From assembly GCF_002836255.1 (NCBI RefSeq), contig NZ_PJAU01000032.1, forward strand, positions 1 to 64,000: a DNA stretch of 64,000 bases, written 5' to 3'. Below the pieces are notes generated by a model. The model saw nothing but the letters and a program-made list of their open reading frames with translations, was not told the origin of the DNA and did no database searches. Origin of the DNA: Colwellia sp. 75C3 (GTDB lineage Bacteria > Pseudomonadota > Gammaproteobacteria > Enterobacterales > Alteromonadaceae). Position numbers and translations under genes: made by a program. Below are positions 1 to 9,435 of this stretch, in pieces. Each line of letters begins with the position of its first letter. Positions within the stretch are counted from its first letter, which is position 1.

Positions 1-1260
1 TACAGCATCTTCTTCAGTAAAGCTCTCTGTGGTTGTTTCTACTGTAATTGTCGCTGCATCGTTAACATCAACGGTATTACCAGGATTAACATCAACAGTT
101 GTAGGGGTAGTCTGTACACCGTCTGTCGCGGACAAAGTAAAATCAGGTAAATCAGCGCCGCTGTTTACAAGATCTGCACCCGCTTGGGTTAATACAACCG
201 TGTTACCAACCAGTGCATAGTTGACTGTATCAGATAATGTAACCGTGACCGTATCACCGTCTTCATCATTCGTACTAAAGCTAGCAACAACATCCGTTGC
301 TACCGCATTTTCTTCAGTGAAATTAGGGGTCGTTGATTCAAGCGTGATCGTCGCGGCATCATTAACATCAATGGTATTACCCGGATTAACATCAACCGTA
401 GCTGGGCTAGTTTGTTTGCCATCCGTTGCTGACAAGATAAAGTCAGGTAAGTCCGCGCCGCTATTCACTAGGTCTGCACCCGCTTGGGTTAATACAACCG
501 TGTTACCAACCAGTGCATAGTTGACTGTATCAGATAATGTAACCGTGACCGTATCACCGTCTTCATCATTCGTACTAAAGCTCGCAACAACATCAGTGGC
601 CACAGCATCTTCTTCAGTAAAGCTAACTGTGGTTGTTTCTACTGTAATTGTCGCTGCATCATTAACATCAACGGTATTGCCAGGATTAACATCAACAGTT
701 GTAGGGGTTGTCTGTACACCGTCTGTCGCTGACAAAGTGAAATCAGGTAAATCAGCGCCGCTGTTTACAAGATCTGCACCCGCTTGGGTTAATACAACCG
801 TGTTACCAACCAGTGCATAGTTGACTGTATCGGATAAGGTAACTGTTACCGTATCACCGTCTTCATCATTCGTACTAAAGCTCGCAACAACATCAGTTGC
901 TACAGCGTTTTCTTCAGTAAAATTAGGCGTCGTCGATTCAAGTGTGATTGTCGCGGCATCATTAACATCGACAGTATTACCGGGATTAACATCAACAGTT
1001 GTTGGGGTTGTCTGTACACCATCCGTCGCTGACAAAGTGAATTCAGGTAAATCAGCGCCACTATTTACCAGGTCTGCACCCGCTTGGGTTAAGACAACTG
1101 TGTTGCCAACAAGGGCATAATTGACTGTATCGGATAACGTGACAGTCACCGCATTGCCGTCTTCATCATTGGTACTGAAGCTTACCACTTGATCATTTAC
1201 CACAGTGGTATCTTCTAAAAAGGTATTTGTTGTCGACTCAAGAGTTATGGTCGCAGCATC
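1..1260 (-). repeat. 300-bp tandem repeats encoding 100-residue adhesin domains
   Basis: About 4.2 copies of a 300-bp unit are visible and continue past the left edge. Long stretches are nearly identical: 181-240, 481-540 and 781-840 differ by only a few bases. Two subtypes alternate. Units with TTPNFTEENAV (near 301 and 901) alternate with units with TTxSFTEEDAV (near 1 and 601), giving a higher-order period of 600 bp. The unit nearest the N-terminus (about 1081-1260) is the most diverged. Confidence 0.95.
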
Positions 1261-1626
1261 ATTTACATCAGGTATTGGATTAACTAATAAATCGTTAATA
1301 TTGGTATCTGTTAACTCTGTAGCTACAGCATCAAAAGCGAATGATTCAGTTTTAAAAGTAGAGGATGCTATTATTTCAGTTGCATCACGCGAGACATCTA
1401 CAACAACAGAACGACCACCATCACTTGCTTCGCCAGCGGCGGTTTCAATATCATCTATAGGATCATCATTTGCTTCAATTGCAGCTTGAATAGCTTCAAT
1501 TTCGGCTAACTCTTTTGCATCAACATTGACAGACTCATTAATAACATTTTCTAGTTTCTTGACCAGAACAGGATTACTTTCTTGTTTATTTAATTGGTCT
1601 TTATCTTTATTAATATTATCGCTCAT
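1..1626 (-). CDS. Giant repetitive surface adhesin, LapA/BapA-like (N-terminal part, runs off left edge)
   Basis: The minus strand is open from an ATG at 1626 to the window edge, giving 542 visible residues. There is no classical signal peptide. The N-terminus is polar and helical, with VLVKKLENVINESVNVDA near residues 20-37. An ETAAGEA motif (T62-A63-A64-G65) matches the di-alanine site that LapG proteases cut in LapA-type adhesins. From about residue 120 the chain consists of 100-residue repeats rich in Asp, Asn and Thr, with DVNDA and NDEDGD motifs typical of calcium-binding cadherin/VCBS-like folds. The absence of a Sec signal, the N-terminal retention module and the repeats fit a type I secreted, surface-retained biofilm adhesin. 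The secretion genes and the C-terminal RTX/secretion signal would lie outside the window. The family call is confident; the exact ligand is unknown. Confidence 0.85.
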   Translation of the reverse strand, partial: MSDNINKDKDQLNKQESNPVLVKKLENVINESVNVDAKELAEIEAIQAAIEANDDPIDDIETAAGEASDGGRSVVVDVSRDATEIIASSTFKTESFAFDAVATELTDTNINDLLVNPIPDVNDAATITLESTTNTFLEDTTVVNDQVVSFSTNDEDGNAVTVTLSDTVNYALVGNTVVLTQAGADLVNSGADLPEFTLSATDGVQTTPTTVDVNPGNTVDVNDAATITLESTTPNFTEENAVATDVVASFSTNDEDGDTVTVTLSDTVNYALVGNTVVLTQAGADLVNSGADLPDFTLSATDGVQTTPTTVDVNPGNTVDVNDAATITVETTTVSFTEEDAVATDVVASFSTNDEDGDTVTVTLSDTVNYALVGNTVVLTQAGADLVNSGADLPDFILSATDGKQTSPATVDVNPGNTIDVNDAATITLESTTPNFTEENAVATDVVASFSTNDEDGDTVTVTLSDTVNYALVGNTVVLTQAGADLVNSGADLPDFTLSATDGVQTTPTTVDVNPGNTVDVNDAATITVETTTESFTEEDAV

Positions 1627-1773
1627 GATCTACCCTTTATTCGATTATCGTTAATCCAAGTGACTTTTCATTACAAATAAAACATTTTAACTACAAAAAA
1701 CACATTTTATTCACAATAAAACCGCATTTAAGCCAGTGATTTATGGTAGCTCATCAGAGGGGCTTTGTCTATA

Positions 1774-1800
1774 AAATAGACTGCAAGTCTAAGTCTATTT
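1774..1800 (-). other. Hairpin in the leader of the adhesin gene
   Basis: A perfect 9-bp inverted repeat (AAATAGACT / AGTCTATTT) with a 9-nt loop sits about 150 bp upstream of the adhesin start. The rest of 1627-2055 is AT-rich and should hold the adhesin promoter. No clear promoter boxes could be assigned. Function is unknown. Confidence 0.4.
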
Positions 1801-1904
1801 CTTCGACAAATCATAGCTATAGCTAACATCTGAGTCATAAATATTTTAACGCTATAATTTCAGTTTTTATGCTTCTTTTTACGTATCCGTTGAAGTGATA
1901 AATA

Positions 1905-1950
1905 ATCAAGAATAACAAAGCCCTAAAATTAGGGCTTTGTTATTCTTGAT
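1905..1950 (-). terminator. Strong terminator hairpin after the aldehyde dehydrogenase
   Basis: A perfect 20-bp stem (1905-1924 with 1931-1950) with a 6-nt AAAATT loop contains the core AAGCCCT/AGGGCTTT. It lies 106 bp downstream of the minus-strand dehydrogenase stop. The 3' side is T-rich in both directions, so it can act as a terminator. Confidence 0.75.
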
Positions 1951-2055
1951 ACAATGTATTTACCCCACTTAAATATAATAATAAATTCTTCTTATTGATA
2001 TTGTTTAAGACGAATGACTTATTTAAAAACATTCGTTATGGGCAGTAAGAAATGA

Positions 2056-3483
2056 TTACATCTTAATAACTGCCATTTTATCTTGAGACATATCATGCAT
2101 GGTATAAGCAATACCGCCGGTATTATAACCCGACTGTTTTCGTCCAGCGAAAGGCATCCAATCAACGCGAAAAGCGGTGTGATCATTCACCATTACCGCC
2201 GTCGCCTCTAATTCACGTATTGCCTTCATTGCGACATCAAGATTTTTTGTAAACACCGACGCTTGAAAAGCATATTCCAACGAATTGGCTTGAGCAATAG
2301 CTTGGTCAATATCATCATAACCATAGACACAAACTACCGGACCAAAAATTTCCATGGTAGATACTTTTGCATCAACTGGCGGGTCAAGCAGTACTGTCGG
2401 TGCATAGGTGCTATCACCCAATCGTTTACCTCCGGTAAGTAGGCTTGCGCCTGCTGCCACCGCTTCATCAACCCAATCTGCAACGCGATCAACTTCTTTG
2501 GGACGAATAAGCGGTCCACATTCAGTAAACTCATCAATAGCGTTACCAACAATAAGTCTCGCCGCGCCATCAGCCAATAGTTGTGCAATAGCTTTGGCTT
2601 TACTTCTCGGCGCAAAAATACGCTGTACAGACACACACACTTGCCCCGAATGATAAAAACTGCCTTTAAGTAAACTTGGGATCATCGCTTCAATGTCGGC
2701 ACTATCTTCAACAATAACAGGAGCAACTCCACCATGTTCTAATGCGCAACGTGTACCTGGTGCTAATTTAGAACGTAACATCCACCCCACTTTTGCCGAA
2801 CCAATAAAACTGAAAAAGCCAACACGAGCATCGGTGATCATTTTTTCAGAGGTCGGAATATCACAGGCAATAAAACGGCACCATTGTGGCGGCAAGCCAG
2901 CTTCATGCAAAATATCAACAAATGCTTTACATGATAATGGCGTATCTCGTGCAGGTTTAACTAACACTGGACAACCCGCCGCAATGGCTGGTGCAACTTG
3001 ATGTACAATTAAGTTTAACGGGTGATTAAACGCTGAAACAGCAACGACAACACCAATAGGCTCCTTGGTAGTAAAGGCTATTCTACCCGCGCCGGCTTGG
3101 GTTAAATCCATTGGGATTTGGCTACCAGTTAAGTTAGAAATTTCTTTTGCGCAAAGCTCTACGCCATCAATAGCCCTAGTCACTTCAACTCGCGCATCCA
3201 TTAATGGTTTACCGCCTTCATTGGCGATCAAAAACGCGAGTTCATCTGCTCTTTGTGAAATTAATACCGCTGCTTTTTTAAGAATACTGACTCGCTCAAA
3301 AGCGGGAAGCCACTGATGACAATCTTTAAACAGTTGGTGAGACGTTGCTAAATATTTATCAATTTGATTCCATGTTACAGTCGGAACTGATCCTATGTGG
3401 CTTTGATCATAAGGATTAACAACGTTGAGTTTTTTAGATGCCTTGCTTTTTGCAGCGACATGCTTTTTTTCTATATCGTCCAT
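2056..3483 (-). CDS. NAD(P)-dependent aldehyde dehydrogenase
   Basis: A 475-residue, full-length aldehyde dehydrogenase that oxidises an aldehyde to its acid or CoA-free product in the cytoplasm. Visible family signatures are the substrate-pocket SAFNHPLNL motif, the cofactor segment VLVKPARDTP, FIGSAKVGW, the general-base glutamate in LEHGGVAP (usually ELGG) and the catalytic cysteine C283 in SGQVCVS. The C-terminal half has EIFGPVVCVYGY. The gene begins 57 bp after the ThDP-enzyme gene on the same strand, so the two are probably co-transcribed. The paired enzyme suggests that the aldehyde is made or cleared in 2-oxoacid/acetolactate metabolism, but the substrate cannot be read from sequence. 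EHGG instead of ELGGK sets it apart from the betaine and succinate-semialdehyde groups. Confidence 0.9.
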   Translation of the reverse strand: MDDIEKKHVAAKSKASKKLNVVNPYDQSHIGSVPTVTWNQIDKYLATSHQLFKDCHQWLPAFERVSILKKAAVLISQRADELAFLIANEGGKPLMDARVEVTRAIDGVELCAKEISNLTGSQIPMDLTQAGAGRIAFTTKEPIGVVVAVSAFNHPLNLIVHQVAPAIAAGCPVLVKPARDTPLSCKAFVDILHEAGLPPQWCRFIACDIPTSEKMITDARVGFFSFIGSAKVGWMLRSKLAPGTRCALEHGGVAPVIVEDSADIEAMIPSLLKGSFYHSGQVCVSVQRIFAPRSKAKAIAQLLADGAARLIVGNAIDEFTECGPLIRPKEVDRVADWVDEAVAAGASLLTGGKRLGDSTYAPTVLLDPPVDAKVSTMEIFGPVVCVYGYDDIDQAIAQANSLEYAFQASVFTKNLDVAMKAIRELEATAVMVNDHTAFRVDWMPFAGRKQSGYNTGGIAYTMHDMSQDKMAVIKM

Positions 3484-3540
3484 AATGTGCTCTTTAATAA
3501 GTTAAGTCGTCTCGTAACAATAAATATCGAAATTATAGCG

Positions 3541-5199
3541 TTATATTAAACAAACCTTTTCAGCCAATTCATCAATTAATACCTTTTGATTTTCTGAGTA
3601 ATCAACAGGTAATTCAACAAGGTGAACGCCCCCTGCTGAAAATGCTTTTTCATAGGTAGGTATCAAGTCTTCAGCAGACATTACTCTATGCCCTGTTGCG
3701 CCATAACTTTCTGCGTATTTAACAAAGTCAGGATTACCAAATTCTAATCCCCAATCAGCAAAACCAGCACTGGCTTGTTTCCAGCGAATCATTCCATAAG
3801 AATTATCATTTAACACGGTGACAACTAAGTTTAGTCCTAGACGAATAGCTGTTTCTAATTCTTGTGAATTCATCATAAAACCACCATCACCACATATGGC
3901 CATAACCCGTTTATTAGGATTTAACATTGCAGCCATCATACCCGAAGGTAAACCTGCGCCCATGGTGGCAAGGGCATTATCAAGTAATACCGTATTGGGT
4001 TGATAAGCTTTATAATTACGCGCAAACCAAAGTTTATAAATACCATTATCCAACGCAATAATATCTTTATCAGCCATCACCTTTCGAATATCGGCAACAA
4101 AGCGTTGTGGAATAATAGGAAAACGATCATCATTTGCCCCTTCTTCAATATGTTCATCAATGGCGAGTTTTACTTTTTCAAAATAGCTACGGTCAAACTT
4201 AACTTCACCACCTAACTTCTCTTTTAATGCATCAACCGAAGCAGCCAGATCACCAATAATTTCTAGTTGTGGAAAATAGACTTGGTCAACTTGGGCCGAC
4301 TTATAATTAACATGAATAACCTTCTTCCCCCCTTCTTCCATAAAAAATGGCGGTTTTTCAATAACATCATGGCCAATATTAATAATTAAATCTGCACGCT
4401 CAATAGCACAATGCAAATAATCACCCGCCGATAATGCCGCGGTACCCAAAAATAGACTAGAGCGTTCATCAACGACGCCTTTCCCCATTTGCGTAACAAA
4501 AAATGGAATGCGCGTTGAATGAACAAAGTTACACATTGCCTCTCTAACATTTTGCCGATTCGCCCCTGCGCCAATTAATATTAACGGCATTTTGGCGGTC
4601 TTTATTAATGCTACCGCCTCTTCTAGTGCGATATCATTAGGGTGAGCATAATGACGTTTATGTGGTGTCATCACCTTTTCTGTACACTCTTCTGCAGCAA
4701 TATCTTCTGGTAATTCTAACAGTACAGCGCCGGGTCGCTCTTCTTCACAAAGACGAAAAGCTTCTCGTACTAATGAGGGAATAGTATCACCGTGCACAAT
4801 TTGTTTAGACATTTTACAAATAGGCGCAAACAAACCAACAATATCAATTATTTGGAACTGACCTTGCTTAGACTTTTTAATTGGTTTTTGCCCAGTGAGC
4901 ATAAGTAAAGGCATACCTCCTAAATGAGCGTATGCAGCAGGCGTTGCCAAATTGGTGGCGCCTGGGCCCAGTGTTGCCATACAAACACCTGCTTTACCAG
5001 TAAGACGACCATAAGTAGCGGCCATAAAACCAGCGCCTTGCTCATGGCGAGTTAACACTAATTTAATGGTGGACTTGCGTAAGGACTCAACCATATCCAA
5101 GTTTTCTTCGCCTGGTACCGCAAAAATGTGGTCTACCCCTTCAGCCTCCAATGCTTGTACAAATAAATCAGATGCTTTTATTTTATTATTATCACTCAT
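3541..5199 (-). CDS. Acetolactate synthase-like ThDP-dependent enzyme (large subunit family)
   Basis: A 552-residue protein with the three-domain ThDP-enzyme layout. The N-terminal PYR domain carries the catalytic glutamate E53 in TRHEQGAGFMA. A central domain has GAGANRQNV. The C-terminal PP domain has the ThDP/Mg motif GDGG followed about 25 residues later by NDNSYGMI. Family members condense two pyruvates to acetolactate or act on related 2-oxoacids. No regulatory small subunit (IlvN/IlvH) gene is adjacent, which fits a catabolic, AlsS-like role better than biosynthetic IlvB. A good ribosome site (AGGAAC) precedes the ATG at 5199. The aldehyde dehydrogenase follows in the same operon. The substrate is inferred from family only. 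Confidence 0.85.
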   Translation of the reverse strand: MSDNNKIKASDLFVQALEAEGVDHIFAVPGEENLDMVESLRKSTIKLVLTRHEQGAGFMAATYGRLTGKAGVCMATLGPGATNLATPAAYAHLGGMPLLMLTGQKPIKKSKQGQFQIIDIVGLFAPICKMSKQIVHGDTIPSLVREAFRLCEEERPGAVLLELPEDIAAEECTEKVMTPHKRHYAHPNDIALEEAVALIKTAKMPLILIGAGANRQNVREAMCNFVHSTRIPFFVTQMGKGVVDERSSLFLGTAALSAGDYLHCAIERADLIINIGHDVIEKPPFFMEEGGKKVIHVNYKSAQVDQVYFPQLEIIGDLAASVDALKEKLGGEVKFDRSYFEKVKLAIDEHIEEGANDDRFPIIPQRFVADIRKVMADKDIIALDNGIYKLWFARNYKAYQPNTVLLDNALATMGAGLPSGMMAAMLNPNKRVMAICGDGGFMMNSQELETAIRLGLNLVVTVLNDNSYGMIRWKQASAGFADWGLEFGNPDFVKYAESYGATGHRVMSAEDLIPTYEKAFSAGGVHLVELPVDYSENQKVLIDELAEKVCLI

Positions 5200-5471
5200 A
5201 ACGTTGTTCCTAATAAGCCCATCAATCGTCGATTGTAAAAAGAAAATCGACTCAATTATCCTGTAATTTAAAATACGTTAAGTTGCCTGCTCAGTGATTA
5301 ATATAACCATAACTTTTATCTACATTAAGATTTTAGACTATAGAATAAATGCTTCCATCAATATGAGGATTTAAAACAGATATACAGATAATAGATAATT
5401 GACATGCGTATTTAAAATAAGAAATAGCCGCTAGCATGAATGCGTTTTATTCCTACGCATACATTCGATAA

Positions 5472-5592
5472 TCACATGAAAAGATTAAGAACTTCTTATG
5501 AAAGTTTAGGACATTCAAACTATTTCCCATGGAAAGTTCCGTAGGTATCAACTAAGCTGGTTAAGGTTACCGTTCTAACGAATAAAATGTGA
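5472..5592 (+). promoter_or_regulatory. Candidate structured RNA leader upstream of the hybrid kinase
   Basis: The 487-bp gap between 5200 and 5686 holds a segment closed by TCACAT (5472-5477) and ATGTGA (5587-5592). Inside are further pairings: AGAAC (5488-5492) with GTTCT (5572-5576); TTTCC/GGAAA around 5522-5535; and GGTA...TACC enclosing an AACTA/TGGTT hairpin with a 3-nt loop. The segments TAGGTA, GGTTACCG and GAAA distantly recall a GEMM-I cyclic-di-GMP riboswitch, but the conserved GCAAAGC core is not matched. It ends about 95 nt before the start codon. This is only a candidate. Confidence 0.25.
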
Positions 5593-5686
5593 TTTAGTGA
5601 AAAGGAATACCTATTAATAAAATCACAACCAATACTTTCTCACAGAGATTATTGGAGTCAGAGCATTGCGCTCTAAAGGAATGAAA

Positions 5687-7723
5687 ATGCAAGCAGATCT
5701 CGATGCTAAAGATGAGTTAATTAAGTCACTTCGAGCTGAACTCAAAGCAGCTCAAGAAAATGAACACCGATTGACAACGCTTATTCAAGCGGCACCTATC
5801 TGTATCCATGAAATTAACTTAAAAGGCCAGATCACCTCAATGAATGGCACTGGCCTTAATATGATGAATATGCAAAGAGAAGAGGAGGTCTGTGGCATTA
5901 ATTACATGGATTTTGTCTGTGAAAAACAAAAATTTGAAATAAATACCTTCTTAGAGCAAGCATATCAAGGTCAATATCATGCTTTTGAGTTTAGCCCTGA
6001 AGACTCAAAGCTAACATTTAGTTCCTGTTTTGCGCCCGTTTTTAACGAAAATGGCGTGGTAGAAAAAATAATGGGATTAACAGAAAACGTTACTGAACAG
6101 AGAAAACAAGAGAGAAAATCACGAGAGAGTGAAATTAAATTCCGTAGTATATTTGATAATGCAGATGTATCGATTTTAAATGAAGATATGTCCGAGCTTA
6201 AAAGTGCTTTAGATCAACTCCGTCAAACTGGTGTGACAGATTTATATCAATACCTCAGAGATCATCCTCAGAAAATATTTGAATTTACCGGAATGATTAA
6301 AGTCATAGATGTTAATAATGCTACGCTTAAAATGTTTAACCTAACGTCAGAAGAAAATTTTCTTGAGCAAATTTCAGCCTCTTTTACCCCTGCAGCAGAC
6401 GAAGTATTTATAAAGGAATTATGTGCTATATGGGACGGTGAAAAGGTTTTTCGTTCTGAAGCTACTTTTATCTCGCAAGTGGGTAATAATATAGATTCTA
6501 TTCTTTCTTATCATATACCTGCTTCAAAAGAAGGATTCAAAAGTGTAGCAGTCAGTATTGTCGATATTACGTTGCAAAAACAAGTTGAGGAAGAGCTATT
6601 CAAATCAAGAAAACTTAAATCCGTTGGGCTATTAGCAGGAGGAATTGCGCATGACTTCAATAATATTCTTGCTGGCCTATTTGGTCATCTTGAATTAGCG
6701 AAGTTAAAACTACCACCTGAGCATGCCGCGTATCAACATATTAAAACGGCTAATCAAGCGATGGATAGAGCCACCAATCTGACAAACCAACTACTGACCT
6801 TTGCAAAAGGTGGCGACCCTTTATTTGAGATAATAGATGTTAAACAGATTATTAGAGATTCTATAGAGTTATCACTCAGTGGCAGTGGCGTTAAAACGAT
6901 TCTGACTCTACCCAAAGACTTGTGGATGCTTAATGCCGATAGAGGACAACTATCGCAAGTTCTCACCAACCTTTTAATTAACGCCGTTCATGCTATGCCC
7001 AGAGGTGGAACGCTGACCATAGAAGCTATTAATATTAAAAAATTCACTCATAATATTATCCCCCATATTTCAGGCGAATTTGTCGGCCTTAAAATTAGCG
7101 ATCAAGGCATTGGTATCTCGGATGAGCAGCAAAAACATATATTTGATCCTTACTTTACCACTAAGCAATCGGGTAGTGGACTCGGTTTAGCTACCGCGCA
7201 TAGTATTATTGCAAAGCATAATGGCTATATCAGTGTTGAATCTGAGCTTGGTAAAGGCACAACATTTAGTATCTACCTTCCGGCAAAATCTGATGCGAAG
7301 ATAAGTGATAAAGCGCTTTTAAATGATAAAAGAAATGTTATAGAAAGTTCAGGCAATGTCTTATTGATGGATGATGAAGAAATGATTTTAGATATATCAT
7401 CTGAGATGCTTGAAGCGTTAGGCTATTCAGTTGTGACAGCTATTGATGGAAAAAAAGCAGTAGAGAAATATATTGATGCACAGAAGTGTGGTAGACCTTT
7501 TGATGTGGTAATTATGGATTTAACTATTCCTGGAGGGAAAGGTGGTGAAGAGGTAATAACGGAGTTACTTGATATTAACCCACAGGTAAAAGCAATTGTT
7601 TCAAGTGGATATTCCACCGGAAAGATTATGTCCAATCATACCAACTATGGATTCAAAGGTAGGCTTGTTAAACCATTTAGAATGAAAGTCTTAGAAAATG
7701 AACTCTATAAAATACTCGATTAA
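5687..7723 (+). CDS. Cytoplasmic PAS hybrid sensor histidine kinase with receiver domain
   Basis: 678 residues from the ATG at 5687, chosen because AAAGGA lies 6 nt upstream. An in-frame TTG at 5666 and an ATG at 5681 are alternatives. Order of parts: a short coiled coil (residues 1-30), PAS domain (about 30-140), a second PAS-like region (about 150-300), HisKA with phospho-acceptor H322 in GGIAHDFNN, HATPase with N-box NLLINAVHAM, DQGIGI and GSGLGLATAH, and a C-terminal receiver with D611 in VVIMDLTIPGG and K in LVKPF. No membrane segment is present, so it senses a cytoplasmic signal, perhaps redox or a small molecule bound to PAS. No cognate regulator or DNA-binding output is encoded beside it; the receiver may act in a phosphorelay. 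Confidence 0.9.
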   Translation: MQADLDAKDELIKSLRAELKAAQENEHRLTTLIQAAPICIHEINLKGQITSMNGTGLNMMNMQREEEVCGINYMDFVCEKQKFEINTFLEQAYQGQYHAFEFSPEDSKLTFSSCFAPVFNENGVVEKIMGLTENVTEQRKQERKSRESEIKFRSIFDNADVSILNEDMSELKSALDQLRQTGVTDLYQYLRDHPQKIFEFTGMIKVIDVNNATLKMFNLTSEENFLEQISASFTPAADEVFIKELCAIWDGEKVFRSEATFISQVGNNIDSILSYHIPASKEGFKSVAVSIVDITLQKQVEEELFKSRKLKSVGLLAGGIAHDFNNILAGLFGHLELAKLKLPPEHAAYQHIKTANQAMDRATNLTNQLLTFAKGGDPLFEIIDVKQIIRDSIELSLSGSGVKTILTLPKDLWMLNADRGQLSQVLTNLLINAVHAMPRGGTLTIEAINIKKFTHNIIPHISGEFVGLKISDQGIGISDEQQKHIFDPYFTTKQSGSGLGLATAHSIIAKHNGYISVESELGKGTTFSIYLPAKSDAKISDKALLNDKRNVIESSGNVLLMDDEEMILDISSEMLEALGYSVVTAIDGKKAVEKYIDAQKCGRPFDVVIMDLTIPGGKGGEEVITELLDINPQVKAIVSSGYSTGKIMSNHTNYGFKGRLVKPFRMKVLENELYKILD

Positions 7724-7859
7724 TTGATGTGTTATCATGCCCTTTGTAAAATTTTAGCTAACACTTTAGATACGCTAAGCAACAATAACGCAGCACATTA
7801 ATCGAGTTAATATAAGCACCCATATCGCGTATATTTCAAAATGCTGTTAGCCAACACAG

Positions 7860-8690
7860 ATGACTAAATTGACCAATCGGACTAAATCCAACAAATTAAC
7901 GATAAAGCGCTTATTCTCCTTAAAAGTATTAACGCTCTTAAGCTTTTTATTTATTGCCTGCACAGATCCATTACAAGCCAAAGTACTTAACACCTTTACC
8001 GCAGAAGAGTTTAGTGACCTCCATCAAGGTGATAAAATTTTTGAATATAATGTGTATGTCATGGGAAAAAATGTTGGTTATTTACACAGAACAATTAACT
8101 GGGATAATAGCGAAAAAGTAACCAAAGGAACGGTAACATCATACGGTGAAGTCACCTTTTTGTGGCTTGACTTAACCTATCAGCAACAGAGTTCAATGCA
8201 ATATTCACCTCAATACCATCATTTTCTAACGTCAAGATTTTCACAAAAGCTAACCGGAATTAAATCCAGAGAAATGACCGCTGAACTTTCTGATAATGGC
8301 CTTTCCTCAACGGTGACCCTCAATACTGAAGTGTCTCATTACCAACAGCAAAGCGAAAATGAAAATGAAAATCAACCGTTATATGACCTAGATACCTTAG
8401 GAGCACAGATTAGACTGAATTTGTTACAGGGAAAAACTCGATTTCCCCTCTCTCGCCAAGCAAGTAGTAAGATTGAACGTTATTAATTTGAAGTGGCTGG
8501 TGATGAAGAAATTATCCATGCAAAATGGGGGAAGTTAACAGCAATTAAAGTAGTTGAAGTAGGAGAACATGAAAATATCGTCTTATGGTTTTCGAGTAAA
8601 CATGATCACCAATTAATAAAGGCAGAACTCGACATGATTTTTTCGCCAATAGTATGGTTATCTCACTTTAGTAAACAATGTCAGTCGTAG
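7860..8690 (+). pseudogene. Exported DUF6134-like protein gene interrupted by an in-frame TAA
   Basis: An ATG at 7860 opens a frame of 208 codons ending in TAA at 8484-8486. The same frame then continues without a break to a stop at 8688-8690, coding a coherent tail (VAGDEEIIHAKWG, IVLWFSSKHDHQLIKAELD). The joined product would be about 276 residues. It has an N-terminal signal (hydrophobic LLSFLFIAC, so a lipobox-like cysteine is possible) and a beta-rich domain with YNVYVMGKNVGYLHRTI, resembling the DUF6134 family of envelope proteins. A single C-to-T change (CAA to TAA) would explain the break. It could be a recent nonsense mutation, a sequencing error or, less likely, two proteins. Family assignment is tentative. 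Confidence 0.65.
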
Positions 8691-8707
8691 CGAGAACGAT
8701 GACAGTA

Positions 8708-9136
8708 CTAGGTCTTTCTGTTGGTAATTGTCCAAACATCGACATCAAGGTTATTGTCACTAATAGCCTTATTTAATCGCTTTAAAAATCGGTCTTTGGT
8801 TCTCGGATTAACAATTAATACAATGCCCGCTTTTTTACCTGTCATGGCTGAATAAAATAACGCCTGCCCTAAAGACTCAGCCCATTTCTTTCCCCAATCA
8901 TATTCAATGGCATGGGTATCAGTTAAACAATCAACCCGCGTTCTATCGGGTAAAACATGTTCTATTTCCCCCTTACAATGCGCATCAACAAAGTCTGCCT
9001 CATGCCATTTACTTGATGTAGTAGATTTAGCGGACTTAGCTTGAACTGAGGTGCTGGTAGATAATAAAGCACAAAGAATGAATAGCTTAAGTGAGGTAAA
9101 TAGCACAAGCGGTATAGAGGAAAACTGTATAGTCAT
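8708..9136 (-). CDS. Small exported protein with PD-(D/E)XK-like pattern, function unknown
   Basis: 142 residues with a clear Sec signal peptide (hydrophobic core LVLFTSLKLFILCALL, cleavage near SVQA/KS). The mature part contains VDCLTDTHAIEYDWGKKWAES followed by a helix LGQALFYSAMTGKKAGIVLIV. The spacing of D, E-x-D and K residues and the strand-strand-helix order recall the restriction-endonuclease-like fold, which would be unusual for an exported protein. It is convergent with the broken gene upstream, only 17 bp away. I do not recognise a named family; the fold suggestion is an inference from the motif pattern. Confidence 0.6.
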   Translation of the reverse strand: MTIQFSSIPLVLFTSLKLFILCALLSTSTSVQAKSAKSTTSSKWHEADFVDAHCKGEIEHVLPDRTRVDCLTDTHAIEYDWGKKWAESLGQALFYSAMTGKKAGIVLIVNPRTKDRFLKRLNKAISDNNLDVDVWTITNRKT

Positions 9137-9435
9137 TTATCTGGTTTCTAATCTTATATTATTTTGATGTTATGAGGCTTTTACTAATAGCTGTATTGTA
9201 ACTTAGCCTACCACCTTTAGCACTATTAGCCGTGCATGTTTCACAACGCCTGACCAATTGATTATCAAGCCACTTCTAGTCCTAGGTATTGTCGGTATTT
9301 CAGTGGTTTGTGACGTTATTGCACCCTTGTGATGAAATTGTGATAACTCGGTGACTAAATAGAGATATCAGTCCTTTATAATTTAGGTCAGGTTTAACAA
9401 ATCAATCTATCTCACGGTTGGCTCAGGATAAAATT

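Noticed and set aside
29..1120. Plus-strand reading frames of 63-99 residues repeated every 300 bp
   Set aside because: They are shadows of the minus-strand adhesin repeats; the minus frame gives a coherent Asp/Thr-rich domain protein with a clear start at 1626.
1..1260. Repeat array considered as CRISPR
   Set aside because: The units are 300 bp, contiguous and coding, with no unique spacers.
8493..8690. Separate 65-residue gene starting at GTG
   Set aside because: It is in the same frame as the upstream 208-codon ORF, lacks a ribosome site and continues the same fold; treated as the tail of a broken gene.
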